The translations under genes and the position numbers were made by a program. Below the pieces are notes generated by a model. That model did no database searches. It saw nothing but the letters and a program-made list of their open reading frames with translations, and was not told the DNA's origin. From Culex pipiens pallens (taxonomy: Eukaryota > Arthropoda > Insecta > Diptera > Culicidae): a DNA stretch of 64,000 nt. The stretch is taken from the NCBI RefSeq assembly GCF_016801865.2, contig NC_068938.1, positions 128,071,823 through 128,135,822 of the forward strand. Reading direction: 5' to 3'. Below are positions 9,344 to 21,714 of the stretch, piece after piece (within the stretch, counting starts at the first letter, position 1; each line of letters starts with the position of its first letter).

Positions 9344-9569
9344 CATTTATGAATAACTTTGCAAGGGAGCGTCCATAACCAAAGCCACTAATATGGCAGA
9401 CGTGTATCCAGTAGACACACCTCTCCCCCAAATATGAGCCTGATTGGTTGAAACTACGACTTGTGAGAGCCATTTTATCATTGTTCCCCGTGTCTCATTG
9501 ATGACTACTCTACCCTATTCGTACAATGGGGAGCGATTCTCCATGTTTTAGTATAAGTATACAGTGAAT

Positions 9570-9983
9570 CAGGGGTGGAATAATCGCAAAAAAATCATTT
9601 TCGCTTGCGAACTTTTTTCAACCGCGAAAGAGAGAGGAGGCAAATCACGCAAAAGAAAATCACTCCCGAAATTCTTTAAGAAAATCAATCTGCTGATGAT
9701 TTTTTGTGAATTTCCTTGTCAGCACCACTTAATAATATTTATTTTACTTTGTTTACACACATTGCCCATCTACAAATAGTGACAAGTCACTTTCGACGTG
9801 TGATGTTACACTTGCAAGTGTAGTAGTGAAAAAGATGTTCCGCCGAATAATCAAGATGATGATTTTTTTAGATTCTTTTTACCGATCTTTCGTCCGCGAG
9901 AGAGGAGAGCCATGCTCGCTACGGATTTTTTCTCTTGATGAACGTCCAAAGATTTTCTTTTGATGATGATTATTCCATCGCTG
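9570..9983. mobile_element. hAT-like MITE with 8-bp target duplication
   Basis: Flanked by perfect 8-bp copies of CAGTGAAT (9562-9569 and 9984-9991). Termini are CAGGGGTGGAATAATC and, on the other strand, CAGCGATGGAATAATC: 14 of 16 matching. The 8-bp duplication and CAG-starting ends are hAT features. No transposase frame, so non-autonomous. Confidence 0.85.
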
Positions 9984-9991
9984 CAGTGAAT

Positions 9992-12129
9992 TCTTTGTAA
10001 GTCGAATTTAGCTTTAATTTTTTAACACTTTTTTTCTAAACTAATAAGAAAATGACGAGCACTTAAAAGTAACAAGATTGAAAAATGTGACTATAAAAAC
10101 CTTGACTGTTTGTGCTGGCAGCACTGCCAACCCCCTGTTGCCAGCAAATGTGTAATGAAAAGTAATCCCACTAAATCATCTCATTAGGAGAGCTGCCAGC
10201 AAGCGCACCCGAGTGTAAAGGACGACGCACAGAATGAGTGAGTCCCGACTGGGACCTTCTCCTTTGTGAGCAGAGCTCCTCGGAAATAAGGAAAGGATAA
10301 TCTGACAGCGACCCCCCCTCCCCCTTTCTCCGGCAAGGATAGTAGATTGTGTCACTTTCACGCTGCTTTTCCACCATTTTCCCTTTTGCGAACAGATGCC
10401 TTATTATTCAACGTTTTGCTCGTTCATCATATTTTTTTCCTACAGTGCATCGCTAGTGCCTGCTACTAACCAAAGAGGACTAACTTTAGTCACCGACCCC
10501 CTTCCGCTGAGGTCCCAGTATGACTATGCTCGATTTCAGCTGACTCGGGAAAGTCAAAGGGTGGTTGGTTGTTTCCGCGTGAGTTGGCGAATTCGGTCCT
10601 TTTCTCTTAAAGCTCTGCGGATAATTAATATCGAATGACGGAGCGGATCTAATAGAACGGTTTTGTAATGCCGAGGAAAAACACGCCCCTCTCCGTGACC
10701 GAGTAGACAAGGTGAAATGCCTTAATTTATGCTTTTGTGGTTATGGTTGGACATAAACCTTGATGGTGTAATGAAAAAATGTTTTGCTGATGAGGCATAT
10801 GAAGGGTTTATTGCTTAGAAAAGTGATGAAGTAATTTCGCTTTTACTTTGTTCTGCCATAATTCAGCTCTGTGATACCCAAAAATACATTACAAAATAAA
10901 TTGAAAATAATAAAAAAAAATAATAGTATAAAATATTTGGTGGTCAGTAAAGTCAGTTTGAAAATGTTACAAAATCTGCATTGCAGAACAAATTTGATAG
11001 ACAGCATATTGAGAGAAATATAATAATATCGATTTATTGCCGAAAAAATCAAATGAAATGTATTTTTAGATAAGAAACTCACTAAGTTTAGTACAAAAGA
11101 AGAAAGAACAAAGAGTCATCGAAGTATATTGAGACATAAAAGAAAATTATTATACAATTTTGGTTAACATTTTTGGAGGTTATCAGTAGATTTTCCAAAT
11201 AAGTTTTTTCAGACTTTTGTGTTATTGAAATTGAATTTTATTTAAATGAAGTTCCGTAACTTTAACTTTTTCACGGGGTAAACCGTTGGAAATAAATTAA
11301 AATAATCCTCCATGAATGATCTTAAAAAAAATATTCCATAATTTTAAAGCAATTCCCATCTTTCATCGATTAATCCCACCGACTTGAATTTATCGATTGT
11401 CAACAGCCGGTGAACCAAGTGAGCTTTTCTCTCCATTCAAGCATTAAAACACGGTCGAAGGTGGGATGCGGCGGTAACAGCCTGCTACGACGACCTGACT
11501 TAGGAAAACACACATTTTCACCGGAAAAATGTCGTGCATATGAGCAGAAAAGGACTCAGCCACCCTTAAAGTGTGTGTGTGCGTGTGTTTGTGTAAGAGT
11601 GCCCAACAATTGTACACCTGTTCGCAAATTTCCACATGAATACCACGTGCAGCCAAGTGTGACCGTTTGTATTCAGAATTCTGAGCGGTTCTTTTTTTTC
11701 CCGTGCTCCCTTTTTGCGTCGGCGGTGCGTTCAACTTCCTCCGACTTGAGAGACATTGTGTAGGCGCGCAAGTATGCTTGTTTTCCCGTCCAACCCTCCC
11801 CCTGGCTGAACACATCAACTCGCACATACCCAAAGTGGTCTCATTTTGCCGGCCCGTTTTCCCCCCGCCAACCTCTACTACCTGTATAGACTTTGCTGAA
11901 AACACACAGATTGAGCGTGGCGAGGAAAAAGGGACGATTTTCCCAAGTTTTTAGCGATGTGGCTCTGTTCGGAGGTTCTTATGTGATTTGGATTTTTTTG
12001 TCAGCTTTAATCCTACCTAATGTTTTGATAAGACCAAATGAAAGACACTAATTTAAGACATTTTCGCTTGAGTTGTTTTCATTTAAACAAATTTATTTTT
12101 TTAGCATTATTAATGTCGTGTTCAGCTAT
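9992..12129. other. Non-coding stretch with two GC-richer islands
   Basis: No recognisable gene. 10130-10710 and 11400-11960 are clearly more GC-rich and not repetitive by eye; they could be regulatory or untranslated exon sequence of the plus-strand gene far downstream. 10850-11390 is AT-rich. A short (GT)-rich run lies at about 11570-11595. Confidence 0.4.
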
Positions 12130-12379
12130 CAGGGTGGGTACTTTTTTACAAATTCCTTTCTTTCAAACTTCAAATAAAAGGCATTTTTTTGAAAATTAAA
12201 TACTGCTCATAAAAAAGCCAATATTAACCATCGAACAAAATTTCTAAATTAAAAACTTAACAATGTCAAAATGTAAACAAAAGGTCTTATTCCGCTCACG
12301 TCAATTGAGTTTTACGTTACGAACGAACCAGGCAGACTCTTTATTTACACTTCGATACTGGCCCAATTATCGCTTATAA

Positions 12380-13494
12380 CAGCAATTCCCCACGAAAACA
12401 GCATGATTCGAAAAAAAAGTTCTCCGATCGGGCTCAAAATTTTTCTGGGGGTTCCTTGGCCGATATAATTAGACTCGTATTTTTTTGTTTGGTCATTAGG
12501 GTGACCTACGCCGTGTTAGGGTGGTTCGCAAAATGGCAATTTTCGTCGATTTTCGCAAAAACCACTTTTTTTCGAAAAATCATAACTCCTCGCCATTCCA
12601 ACCGATTTACTCTGTTTTAAATGCAAAAGAAAGGTGATTAGTTTGACTATTTAGGAAAAATAGTTAGAAGTTTCAAAAATCTAGCTTAACATTGGAAAAG
12701 GTCGTATGAAAACTTAATATGCTGTTTTGAAGGTCTCGGGACCAAAGAGCCTATGTCTGAAAATATTTTTATCGGATTCCTCGGAAAATTTCACAGAACA
12801 TATCAAAAAATGGTTAAGTTATGTTTTCGATACTCTGAGATTACCAAAATGGGTACCAAAATTTTCGTTATTGAAATACGCAACTTTTGGTTCCCTAACA
12901 TGTATAGGTCATTGCTGAAATTTTCAAGTTATCGCAGTTTTAGTGCAAAAAGTCGATTTGTCCCGTTTTCGTCATTTTCACATTTTTGCGCGTGGCGCGT
13001 CAAAAAACTCAGTTTTTATTTTCAAAAAATCGTATCTAAGAGTATCGAAAACATAACTTTACCATTTTTTTGATATATTATGTGAAATTTTCCGAGGAAT
13101 CCGATTAAAATATTTTCAGACATAGGCTTTTTGGTCTCAAAGCCTTCAAAACAGCATTTTAAGTTTTCATACGACCTTTTCATATGTTAAGCTAGATTTT
13201 TCAAACTTCTTACTATTTTTCTTAAATAGCCAAACTAATCACCTTTTTTGCGTCTAAAACAGCTAAAATCGGATGAAATGGCGCGGAGATACGATTTTTT
13301 GAAAAAAAGTGGTTTTTGAGAAAATCGACGAAAATTGCCATTTTTCGGACCACCCTAACACGGCGTAGGTCACCCTATTGGCCAAACGAAAAAATACGGG
13401 TCTAATTATTTCGGCCAAGGAACCCCCAGAATAATTTTGAGCCCGATCGGAGAACTTTTTTTTCGAACCATGCTGTTTTCGTGGGGAATGGCTG
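12380..13494. mobile_element. Foldback element, family A, copy 1
   Basis: A 1.1-kb long-inverted-repeat element. Arms of about 450 bp (12380-12840 and 13030-13494) surround a loop of about 190 bp. Termini read CAGCAATTCCCCACGAAAAC and, inverted, CAGCCATTCCCCACGAAAAC. ATAA abuts each side (12376-12379 and 13495-13498), a candidate 4-bp target duplication. No coding capacity. A one-armed copy is at 50315-50845 and a very diverged one brackets 58815-60607. Confidence 0.8.
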
Positions 13495-13498
13495 ATAA

Positions 13499-14688
13499 TG
13501 ATTAATATCGAATTGACACATGTTCAAAAAAATTAAAATTGAAATCAATCACAGCTTCGATTCAGATACACAAAATCCTAACAAAACATAAAACTTCAAG
13601 AATCAATTGAAATATTATCGACAAACAGTTTCTATTGCTCGGTTTAAACCAGTGGTTTATTTATATTTTTTTTTCAATGAAAAAGCCAGTTAAGACTTTA
13701 TGCTTTACCACTCTTTTTTGCAGTTTTTTTCTAAGATGCATTTTTAAAGATTTTTTCAAAAAGGTTTTTTTCATGTAGCTCGAAAAACGTTTTAATATGT
13801 TTTTATAATTAAGTTTTTCTGATTTATTAAAATCAAGCATTATCCATTTTTTTCACCGTATACTCATGCAAAAAAATTGGAATCAAAAATTTGAAGAAAA
13901 AAATTGCAGTGACTAAATGAATTTGATTTTCAATTTGAAATAATTACCACACATATTTGGTCAGGCCCGTAGCCCTTCCCTCTCGAACCAAAATTTTGGG
14001 CTGCACTCCTGGGTTTGTTTCTTTTAGATTTTAATAAACTCAGTTAAAAAATAAACCAAATTGATTAAAATTATTGTAATCTGTGTCAAACCCATGTCAT
14101 CATAACCCTCCACTATTTATTAAGATTTTTAATGTCTTAAATTGCATTTTCATTGGCAACTTCATTAAAATAGTGAAAGGAATCTTAAATATTGAGTTAA
14201 GTGCTCAAAACAAATTGAATGCAATTGGCATGATACATGTACATAATTCAATGAACATATTTTCCAAAAGATCACGACTCAAGTTTTTTTTGCGAATTTT
14301 GGAAAATTCATGACTTTTTCCTGACTTTCCCGTTTTTACAACATGACTGGCCACCCTGCTGACAGCTATAATTTTGATTGCAATTTACCTATAAAAGATT
14401 ACTCTAAACAGGACAAAAAATATTTTTTCGAAAAACTTCCAAATTTTAATGAAATTAAAGTTTAATCAACTGCAAACATGCTGAAAAGCATTTTCCTGCG
14501 TTTAAAATCATATTTAGTCGATTCTTCCATATTTTGAAAACTAATGATTGAAAAGCAACTGGATGCATTTTAAAACACTTTTTTTTCTCAAAAGCTGAAA
14601 CCTAGACTTGTTATTTCAATTTTTACATTTTTTATTTTTTTGACCTCTCCCCCCATCCCTCTCTACTTTGGTCAGAGCCGAAGGACAT
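13499..14688. other. AT-rich DNA, no gene seen
   Basis: Long T and A runs and no supported frame. Near 14340-14358 a sequence ending GGCCACCCTG looks like the end of an old hAT-type element (see findings). Confidence 0.4.
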
Positions 14689-15789
14689 GAGCAGTTCTCT
14701 ACGGAATCTGTCTTTTTTCTTTAATTTTAATTTTTGTATTTTTTAATCCGGCTGAAACTGTTTTGGTGCCTTCGGTATGCCCAAAGAAGCCATTTTGCAT
14801 CATTAGTTTGTCCATATAATTTTCCATACAAATTTGGCAGCTGTCCATACAAAAATTATATGTGAAAATTCAAAATTCTGTATCTTTTGAAGGAATTTTT
14901 TGATCGATTTAGTGTCTTCGGCAAAGTTGTAGGTATGGATAGGTAGTTGCTGAGATATCGACATTAGAAAACGGTGGGTTGTTTGGGTGAGACTTAGAAA
15001 ACATCAACTTTCTTGTTTTTTAACCTTTGCATGGCAATATCTTAGCAATTATGTGTCGTATCAACAAAGTCCGAAAAAGCAAAATTTAGAGAATTTTCTA
15101 AGCTTTTCAAAAAAAATTTTTTTTCAAAGGTGGGCAAACATGGGCACCAATTTAAAAAAATGAAAAACTGCGACTATTTTCAAAAAAGTTACCTAAAAAG
15201 GGCTAAAACTTGAAAACGGTGCACTTTATCAAAAATTCACTAAAGTACTTTTTGATTGCACATTCCATTTTACATCAAAAAATGAAGTTGAAAAATTTTT
15301 GCAACCATTTTTCGATTTTTTGAAAAAAATCTGTTATGATTCAAAAAATCATAACTCGATCAAAAATTTTTTGCTCATTCTGGAAATTTCTGAAAAGTTG
15401 GCATTTTATGTCCTCTAAAACATATCAAAAAATAAAAAAAAAATAAAAATAGTTTTTTTTTGCAAAACAAGTTTTAGTGACAAAAAGTGAAATTAAAAAT
15501 CACCAAAATTTTTTAACCGTGTATCATTTTTTTTCAGTGTAGTCCATATCCATACCTACAACTTTGCGAAGACACCAAATCGATCAAAAAATTCCTTCAA
15601 AAGATACAGAATTTTGAATTTTCACATATAATTTTTGTATGGACAGCTGCCAAATTTGTATGGAAAATTATATGGACAAACTAATGATGCAAAATGGCTT
15701 CTTTGGGCATACCGAAGGCACCAAAAAAGTTTCAGTCGGATAAAAAAATACAAAAAAAAACGAATGACCGAAATCTCAGAGAATTGCTC
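14689..15789. mobile_element. Foldback element, family B, copy 1
   Basis: Ends start GAGCAGTTCTCT (left) and GAGCAATTCTCT (right, inverted), with inverted arms of about 260 bp, flanked by ACAT on both sides (14685-14688 and 15790-15793). Compared with copy 2 it lacks the inner part of the left arm. The arms contain repeated phrases such as ATGGACAGCTGCC. No coding capacity. Confidence 0.8.
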
Positions 15790-16097
15790 ACATAAACTTC
15801 TAAAAATATTTGCAACGGCCTAATCCAATTGTAAAAAAATGGGATCGTGTCATGTCATCATGGCGACCAATTATGGATCATTCCTGGTCAACTGATTACA
15901 CTTTTGGACTCGACCTTCACCGATTTGGACCAAACTTGGAGGGAACGTTCATCTATTGATAGTTAACAGAAATCCCAAGTTTGGTGCTGATTAGACCATC
16001 CCTCTATTTTTGGCACCACCCTCATTTTTGATTTTCTAAGAAACTTTTTTTTCAAGGAATTTCATAAAAATAATATTTCAACCTTTAAATGCCCAAA

Positions 16098-17818
16098 GAG
16101 CAATTCTCTACGAAATCGGTCTTTTTTCTTCAATTTTAATTTTTGTATTTTTTAATCCGGCTGAAACTTTTTTGGTGCCTTCGGTATGCCCAAAGAAGCC
16201 ATTTTGCATCATTAGTTTGTCCATATAATTTTCCATACAAATTCGGCAGCTGTCCATACAAAAATGATGTATGAAAATTCAAAAATCTGTATCTTTTGAA
16301 GGAATTTTTTGATCGATTTGGTGTCTTCGGCAAAGTTGTAGGTATGGATACGGACTACACTGGAAAAAATAATACACGGTAAAAAAAAATTTGGTGATTT
16401 TTTTATTTAACTTTTTATCACTAAAACTTGATTTACAAAAAAACACTATTTTTAATTTTTTTTTATTTTTTGATATGTTTTAGAAGACATAAATGCCAAC
16501 TTTTCAGAAATTTCCAGGTTGTGCAAAAAATCACTGACCGAGTTATGAATTTTTTAATCAATACTGATTTTTTCAAAAAATCGAAATTTTGGTCGTAAAA
16601 ATTTTTCAACTTCATTTTTCGATGTAAAATCAAATTTGCAATCAAAAAGTACTTTACAAAAATTTTGATAAAGTGCACCGTTTTCAAGTTATAGCCATAT
16701 TTAAGTGACTTTTTTGAAAATAGTCGCAGTTTTTCATTTTTTTAAATTAGTGCACATGTTTGCCCAGTTTTGAAAAAAATATTTTTGAAAAGCTAAGAAA
16801 ATTCTCTATATTTTGCTTATTCGGACTATGTTGATACGACCTTTAGTTGCTGAGATATTGCAATGCAAAGGTTTAAAAACAGGAAAATTGATGTTTTCTA
16901 AGTTTCACCCAAACAACCCACCATTTTCTATCGTCAATATCTCAGCAACTAATGATCCGATTTTCAATGTTAATATATGAAACAATTGTGAAATTTTCCG
17001 ATCTTTTCGAAAAAAATATTTTTGGAATTTTCAAATCAAGACAAACATTTTAAAAGGGCGTAATATTGAATGTTTGCAGCTAAAGGTCGTATCAACAAAG
17101 TCCAAATAAGCAAAATATAGAGAATTTTCTCAGCTTTTCAAAAATATTTTTTTCAAAACTGGGCAAACATGTGCACTAATTTAAAAAAATGAAAAACTGC
17201 GACTATTTTCAAAAAAGTCACTTAAATATGGCTATAACTTGAAAACGGTGCACTTTATCAAAATTTCTGTAAAGTACTTTTTGATTGCAAATTTGATTTT
17301 ACATCGAAAAATGAAGTTGAAAAATTTTTACGACCAAAATTTCGATTTTTTGAAAAAATAGTATTGATTAAAAAATTCATAACTCGGTCAGTGATTTTTT
17401 GCACAACCTGGAAATTTCTGAAAAGTTGGCATTTTATGCCTTCTAAAACATATCAAAAAATAAAAAAAATTAAAAATAGTGTTTTTTTGTAAATCAAGTT
17501 TTAGTGATAAAAAGTTAAATAAAAAAATCACCAAATTTTTTTTACCGTGTATTATTTTTTTCCAGTGTAGTCCGTATCCATACCTACAACTTTGCCGAAG
17601 ACACCAAATCGATCAAAAAATTCCTTCAAAAGATACAGATTTTTGAATTTTCATACATCATTTTTGTATGGACAGCTGCCGAATTTGTATGGAAAATTAT
17701 ATGGACAAACTAATGATGCAAAATGGCTTCTTTGGGCATACCGAAGGCACCAAAAAAGTTTCAGTCGGATTAAAAAATACAAAAAAAATCGAATGATCGA
17801 AATCCTAGAGAACTGCTC
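16098..17818. mobile_element. Foldback element, family B, copy 2, with very long arms
   Basis: Two nearly identical inverted arms of about 745 bp (16098-16850 and 17075-17818) around a loop of about 220 bp. Flanked by CAAA (16094-16097 and 17819-17822). It sits exactly at the tail of the SINE at 17823-18235, inside that SINE's own target duplication, so it inserted after the SINE. A transcript would fold into a very long double-stranded RNA. Confidence 0.82.
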
Positions 17819-17822
17819 CAAA

Positions 17823-18235
17823 AAAAAAAAAATCAAATTATTCGCTCTACAGCATTGCCTTGGCGTTCTCGATTGCGAGATTCCTACTCGAAACTAGGTG
17901 TTCGAAGGCTTGATTGTTGAGGCAATTGCAAACCTCTTTTTACACCTTAGCTTCCATCCACCCCGGGATTCGAACTGACGACCTTTGGATTGTTAGTCCA
18001 ACTGCCTACCAGCGACTCCACCGAGGCAGGACCCAGGGAGACGACTCCTACACCTGGACTGAGCTAACGACCTAACCTTTTTTAGGTTAGTCCGGGACCA
18101 ACATTTACTTCCCTTCCGACGGAAGGCGTGATCAGACAAATCTCGTCTCGAAAAATGCCACCGGGACCGTCTGGGATCGAACCCAGGCCGACTGGGTGAG
18201 AGGCAATCACGCTTACCCCTACACCACGGTCCCGG
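17823..18235 (-). mobile_element. Dimeric tRNA-derived SINE (Twin-like), copy 1
   Basis: On the minus strand there are two tRNA-like modules, each with a pol III B-box: GGTTCGATCCC in the first (about 18160-18235) and AGTTCGAATCCC in the second (about 17955-18028), joined by a spacer. A simple tail lies at 17819-17840. A 13-bp duplication CTTTAAATGCCCA flanks SINE plus nested B element (16083-16095 and 18236-18248). Two tRNA-related units in one SINE is the hallmark of Twin. These are SINE modules, not functional tRNA genes. Confidence 0.82.
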
Positions 18236-19022
18236 CTTTAAATGCCCAATAATATTATATTTTAACGATTTAAGTATAAAAAATCAGTTTTGACATTCCT
18301 TATATTTTTATTTGCTTTATTTTATCACCATCTTGTTCCCTGGACAATTTTACATAATAATCAATGTAGTCCTCAAACTAAAATGAACTATTGGCAAGAT
18401 ACAGCGATTTTACTGAAAAAAGTTTGATTTTGCGCTGCACTCTGTCCTATTAATTCAAATCCGAAAAAAAATCTCACATATAAAAATCGAACTATGTGGG
18501 GTTCCTCCCTTTTTGATGAAAAGTACACCATGTACTTCCGAGTGCTGCGTAAAATCAAACTTTTTTCAGTAAAATCGTTGTATCTTGCCAATAGTTCATT
18601 TTAGTTTGAGGACTATATTGATTATTATGGAAAATTGTCAGGGGAACACGGTGGTGATAAAATAAAACAATTAAAATTATAAGGACTTGGTCAAAACTGA
18701 ATTTTAATACTTAAAACGTTAAAATATAATATTTAAAGGTGAGCATTTTATTTTTATCGAATTCCTTGGACAATTTTCTATAAAATGCAACTTGTAGAAA
18801 GTCTTTTGGTTAGGTATTTTCAAAGTTATAATTAAAAGAAAAAAAGTTTTTTAGAAAATCGTCAAAAAAGAGGGTGGTGCCGAAAATAGAGGGATGGTCC
18901 AATCAGCACCAAACTTGGGATTTCGGTTAACTATCAATAGATGAACGTTCTCTCCAAGTTTGGTCCAAATCGGTGAAGGTCGAGTCCAATATTGTACTCA
19001 GTTGACCTGGAATGACCCTTAT

Positions 19023-20613
19023 AGGAATGTGTGTGGGTTTAAACGCCACTTCAAAATACGATATCGCAAATTGAGCTGAATTATCTTTAAAGTGATTTCA
19101 AAAAATGATATTTCTCATTTAAATTGAATAAATTTAGAAAAAAGCCTTGATTAGATGAGACAAATTATTGTTTCGAGAACCCCAGCATTCTTAAATCACT
19201 TCCTCCATCTCCCTTCGACAGACAGACTTACGTACAACAACAAAACGGTGCCAATAACCAGAAGGACCGGCAACCGGTGCCACAATGCTCACCTTCTTAC
19301 AACAATGGCCTCGATGACGGAGGGGGCGAAAAGTACTATAAAATCATAAACATAATGCTCCAGAACATGGGGCCAAGTTAAAGCGAAACGGAAGAAGGCA
19401 AAAGAAAAATGACGCGAGCATATTTCTGCATTTTTTTTTTTTTGCACAAAAATGTGCTGTTTATTTTCGTCCTTGTTCCCACACCAGCCGGTGAGAGTTT
19501 TGCGAGGAAAAATTCCAAGGAAAAACCACCACCGCGCGCGCACATAACACGGAAAAAGTGGGTGGAAATTGTCTCACGTGGAAGGTCGACGGTCGCCCAC
19601 GACCAGCCAGCCACAGGAGTTCAAGTGCTTCTTCGTTCCAGGACTTGGCGCTGGCATGTGTGTGTTATGACGGTGGTAATGGCCGTCATACCTGGACTTG
19701 GCAGCACCTGGTTTTGCGGTGGCGGCACATTATCACGGAATTTTCCGACCCCGGGAACCAGCGCGCACTTGGGGGAAAAACTATTTCAGCGGTGAAAAAC
19801 TGTCACACGTGGAGGGGACACGGAAAATTTGATTTTTTGCATTTTTTTCAGTCAGTTTAAAATTTAAGAGAAGATTATTTCGGTTCTTTAAAAATATGAA
19901 CTACTACTAAGTCAAACCAACCAACAGAAATCCTTCACACGACCAAAGGGAGGTAAACCACCACTTTTCCCGTGAGATAAAAAAAACACGCAGAAAAATG
20001 GCCGCCACTCGTGTGCAGAACACGAACTTTAAGCGCCGTTAAACTTTTTTATGCCTCGTCGACGACCCCGGGAATAAAAAAAAATGTCGCAAAGGGCGTT
20101 CTTCCGGCATTTTTCGTTGCTCATTTTGCACACCAGACCAGATAAGCGGGGTTGATTCCTGGACTTGTGCTGCAATCATAAGACAGCACACCAGCAAAAA
20201 AGCCGTCGAGATAATGGTGATGATTTGCCGTAAAAAGAAAAACGAATTCCAGAATTTGACTACACTTTTCCGGGTTTGGTTTGATGTTAAGGGGGGCTGG
20301 GGAGAGATGAAAATGGTGTCTAGTTATAAATTTTGTGATTTTTTATCGCCTGGATGATTTTTTTCGGGGTGAAATCCCGTTTAAGATCGGACAAGCTATG
20401 AGATTTAGAGTTACATTTGATGGGTAGGTTTTATTTCTGCCGTCTATGCTACTTTATTGCCTGCAGAGTTTTAAAATCATCTTCTAAAAGCGCAATATTA
20501 CCTGGTGATTATCGTATTACCGTCTTTAATCTATGTTGAAGTTGAGCTGCATTTGAAAGGTTTTAATCAGTTTAAATTGCTCACAATAAGCCAAAAAATA
20601 CTGCTCAAACCAA
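19023..20613. other. GC-richer non-coding stretch
   Basis: Mostly single-copy-looking DNA with several frames of 80-130 codons on both strands that overlap each other and show no recognisable domain. CG-containing words are frequent at 19480-20130. It may be regulatory or untranslated sequence. I make no gene call. Confidence 0.35.
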
Positions 20614-21067
20614 CCCGTACAGACGGTCATAACTAAATTCATGCCATTTCAATAACAAATACTGTTAAAATAACAAAAAGTGTTATAGAATATTCTTGCA
20701 AAATCCATTTTTGCATAAGAGTTTAATAATAGTTTATGTTATCATAACGAAATTTGTTATTGGTCTGATATTGGTTGAAAGCCAAAACAACTTTGGATTT
20801 GGAATAACATTTTTTGTTTTGGAAGAATACCTCAAACCGTTATTGGGATGATCGGATTAGTTGTTAAAATAACAAAAAATAATAACAAAGATTTGTTCGG
20901 AGAATAACTAAAATTGTTATAAGTCTGTTGTTACAATAGCAATTCAATGACAAAAAAAATCATAACGATGAATAACAAATCTTGTTATAAATAACATAAA
21001 ATGTTATAAGCCTAGTTTGTTCAAATATCAAAAAATGTTATTCCCAAGTTATTTCCGTCTGCTCGGG
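20614..21067. mobile_element. ATAACA-rich TIR element, family G, copy 1
   Basis: About 454 bp with inverted termini CCCGTACAGACGGTCATAAC and, inverted, CCCGAGCAGACGGAAATAAC. The interior is packed with short inverted pairs of ATAACA and TGTTAT. Closely matches 62228-62674 in the same orientation. No coding capacity and no convincing target duplication, so the superfamily is unknown. Confidence 0.78.
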
Positions 21068-21714
21068 AACCACTTCGTCACTTCAGTAAGAGACAAATGC
21101 ACTGTAACGTCCAAATTGGCAGAGATTCACTCGGAAATTGCATCACTAAAGCGGAAACAGAACTCACTTCGCGTTGAGTCGGCATATCCGTTCGAGTGCC
21201 GTTTCCTTGAACGAGCCGGAAAAGGACACGCTCCTTCGATTCGCTTCCCTAGCCCAAAATGCACTCGAGTCACGTCAACTTTTTTTGTTTTTGCTTTTGC
21301 ATTTTCGCGTCCGTCTATAAAATGATGATGGATGATTGTTTCAGCGTTTTTCGAACAACTGAAGAAGGGCATTTTCCAGGCTTGAGCACTTTGTTTTCGT
21401 CCTCCTTCGATTTGAGAGTTCTGCTCGAGGATGATTTATGGCATGCGTGGCCACGTGGTTTTTCGGGGGGTGTTGTCAGAGTACTGGTGCGAGGAGCATT
21501 CACTTCATTGTGAACATGTGACAGGAAATGGCGAATGAAAAATTGCTACTTTTTCGCAAGAAGGGGCTTGGAGCCATTGTGTTACGAAACAATTAAATCT
21601 CTTATCTAGTGCGAAATTCTTTGTGAATGCTCAGAAAGTGAATTGAAGCGTTGCTTTGTCATTTTTCTTTTCTGTAATTTTCATGTAATGAACCCTTGAC
21701 AACAATTATTATTT
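21068..21714. other. Non-coding stretch between repeats
   Basis: 21070-21510 is GC-richer and not obviously repetitive. Frames of 80-100 codons occur on both strands but none is recognisable. Confidence 0.35.

Larger units (their letters stand above)
15875..19018. mobile_element. Foldback element, family C, copy 1, split by a SINE and a B element
   Basis: Termini read GGATCATTCCTGGTCAAC and, inverted, GGGTCATTCCAGGTCAAC, with TTAT on both outer sides (15871-15874 and 19019-19022). The element proper is about 1 kb, as in the uninterrupted copy at 42806-43882. Here about 2.1 kb of nested insertions (16097-18235) split it. No coding capacity. Confidence 0.82.

Noticed and set aside
17955..18235. 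tRNA genes
   Set aside because: The tRNA-like modules are degenerate, joined in one SINE, and flanked by a retroposition duplication.
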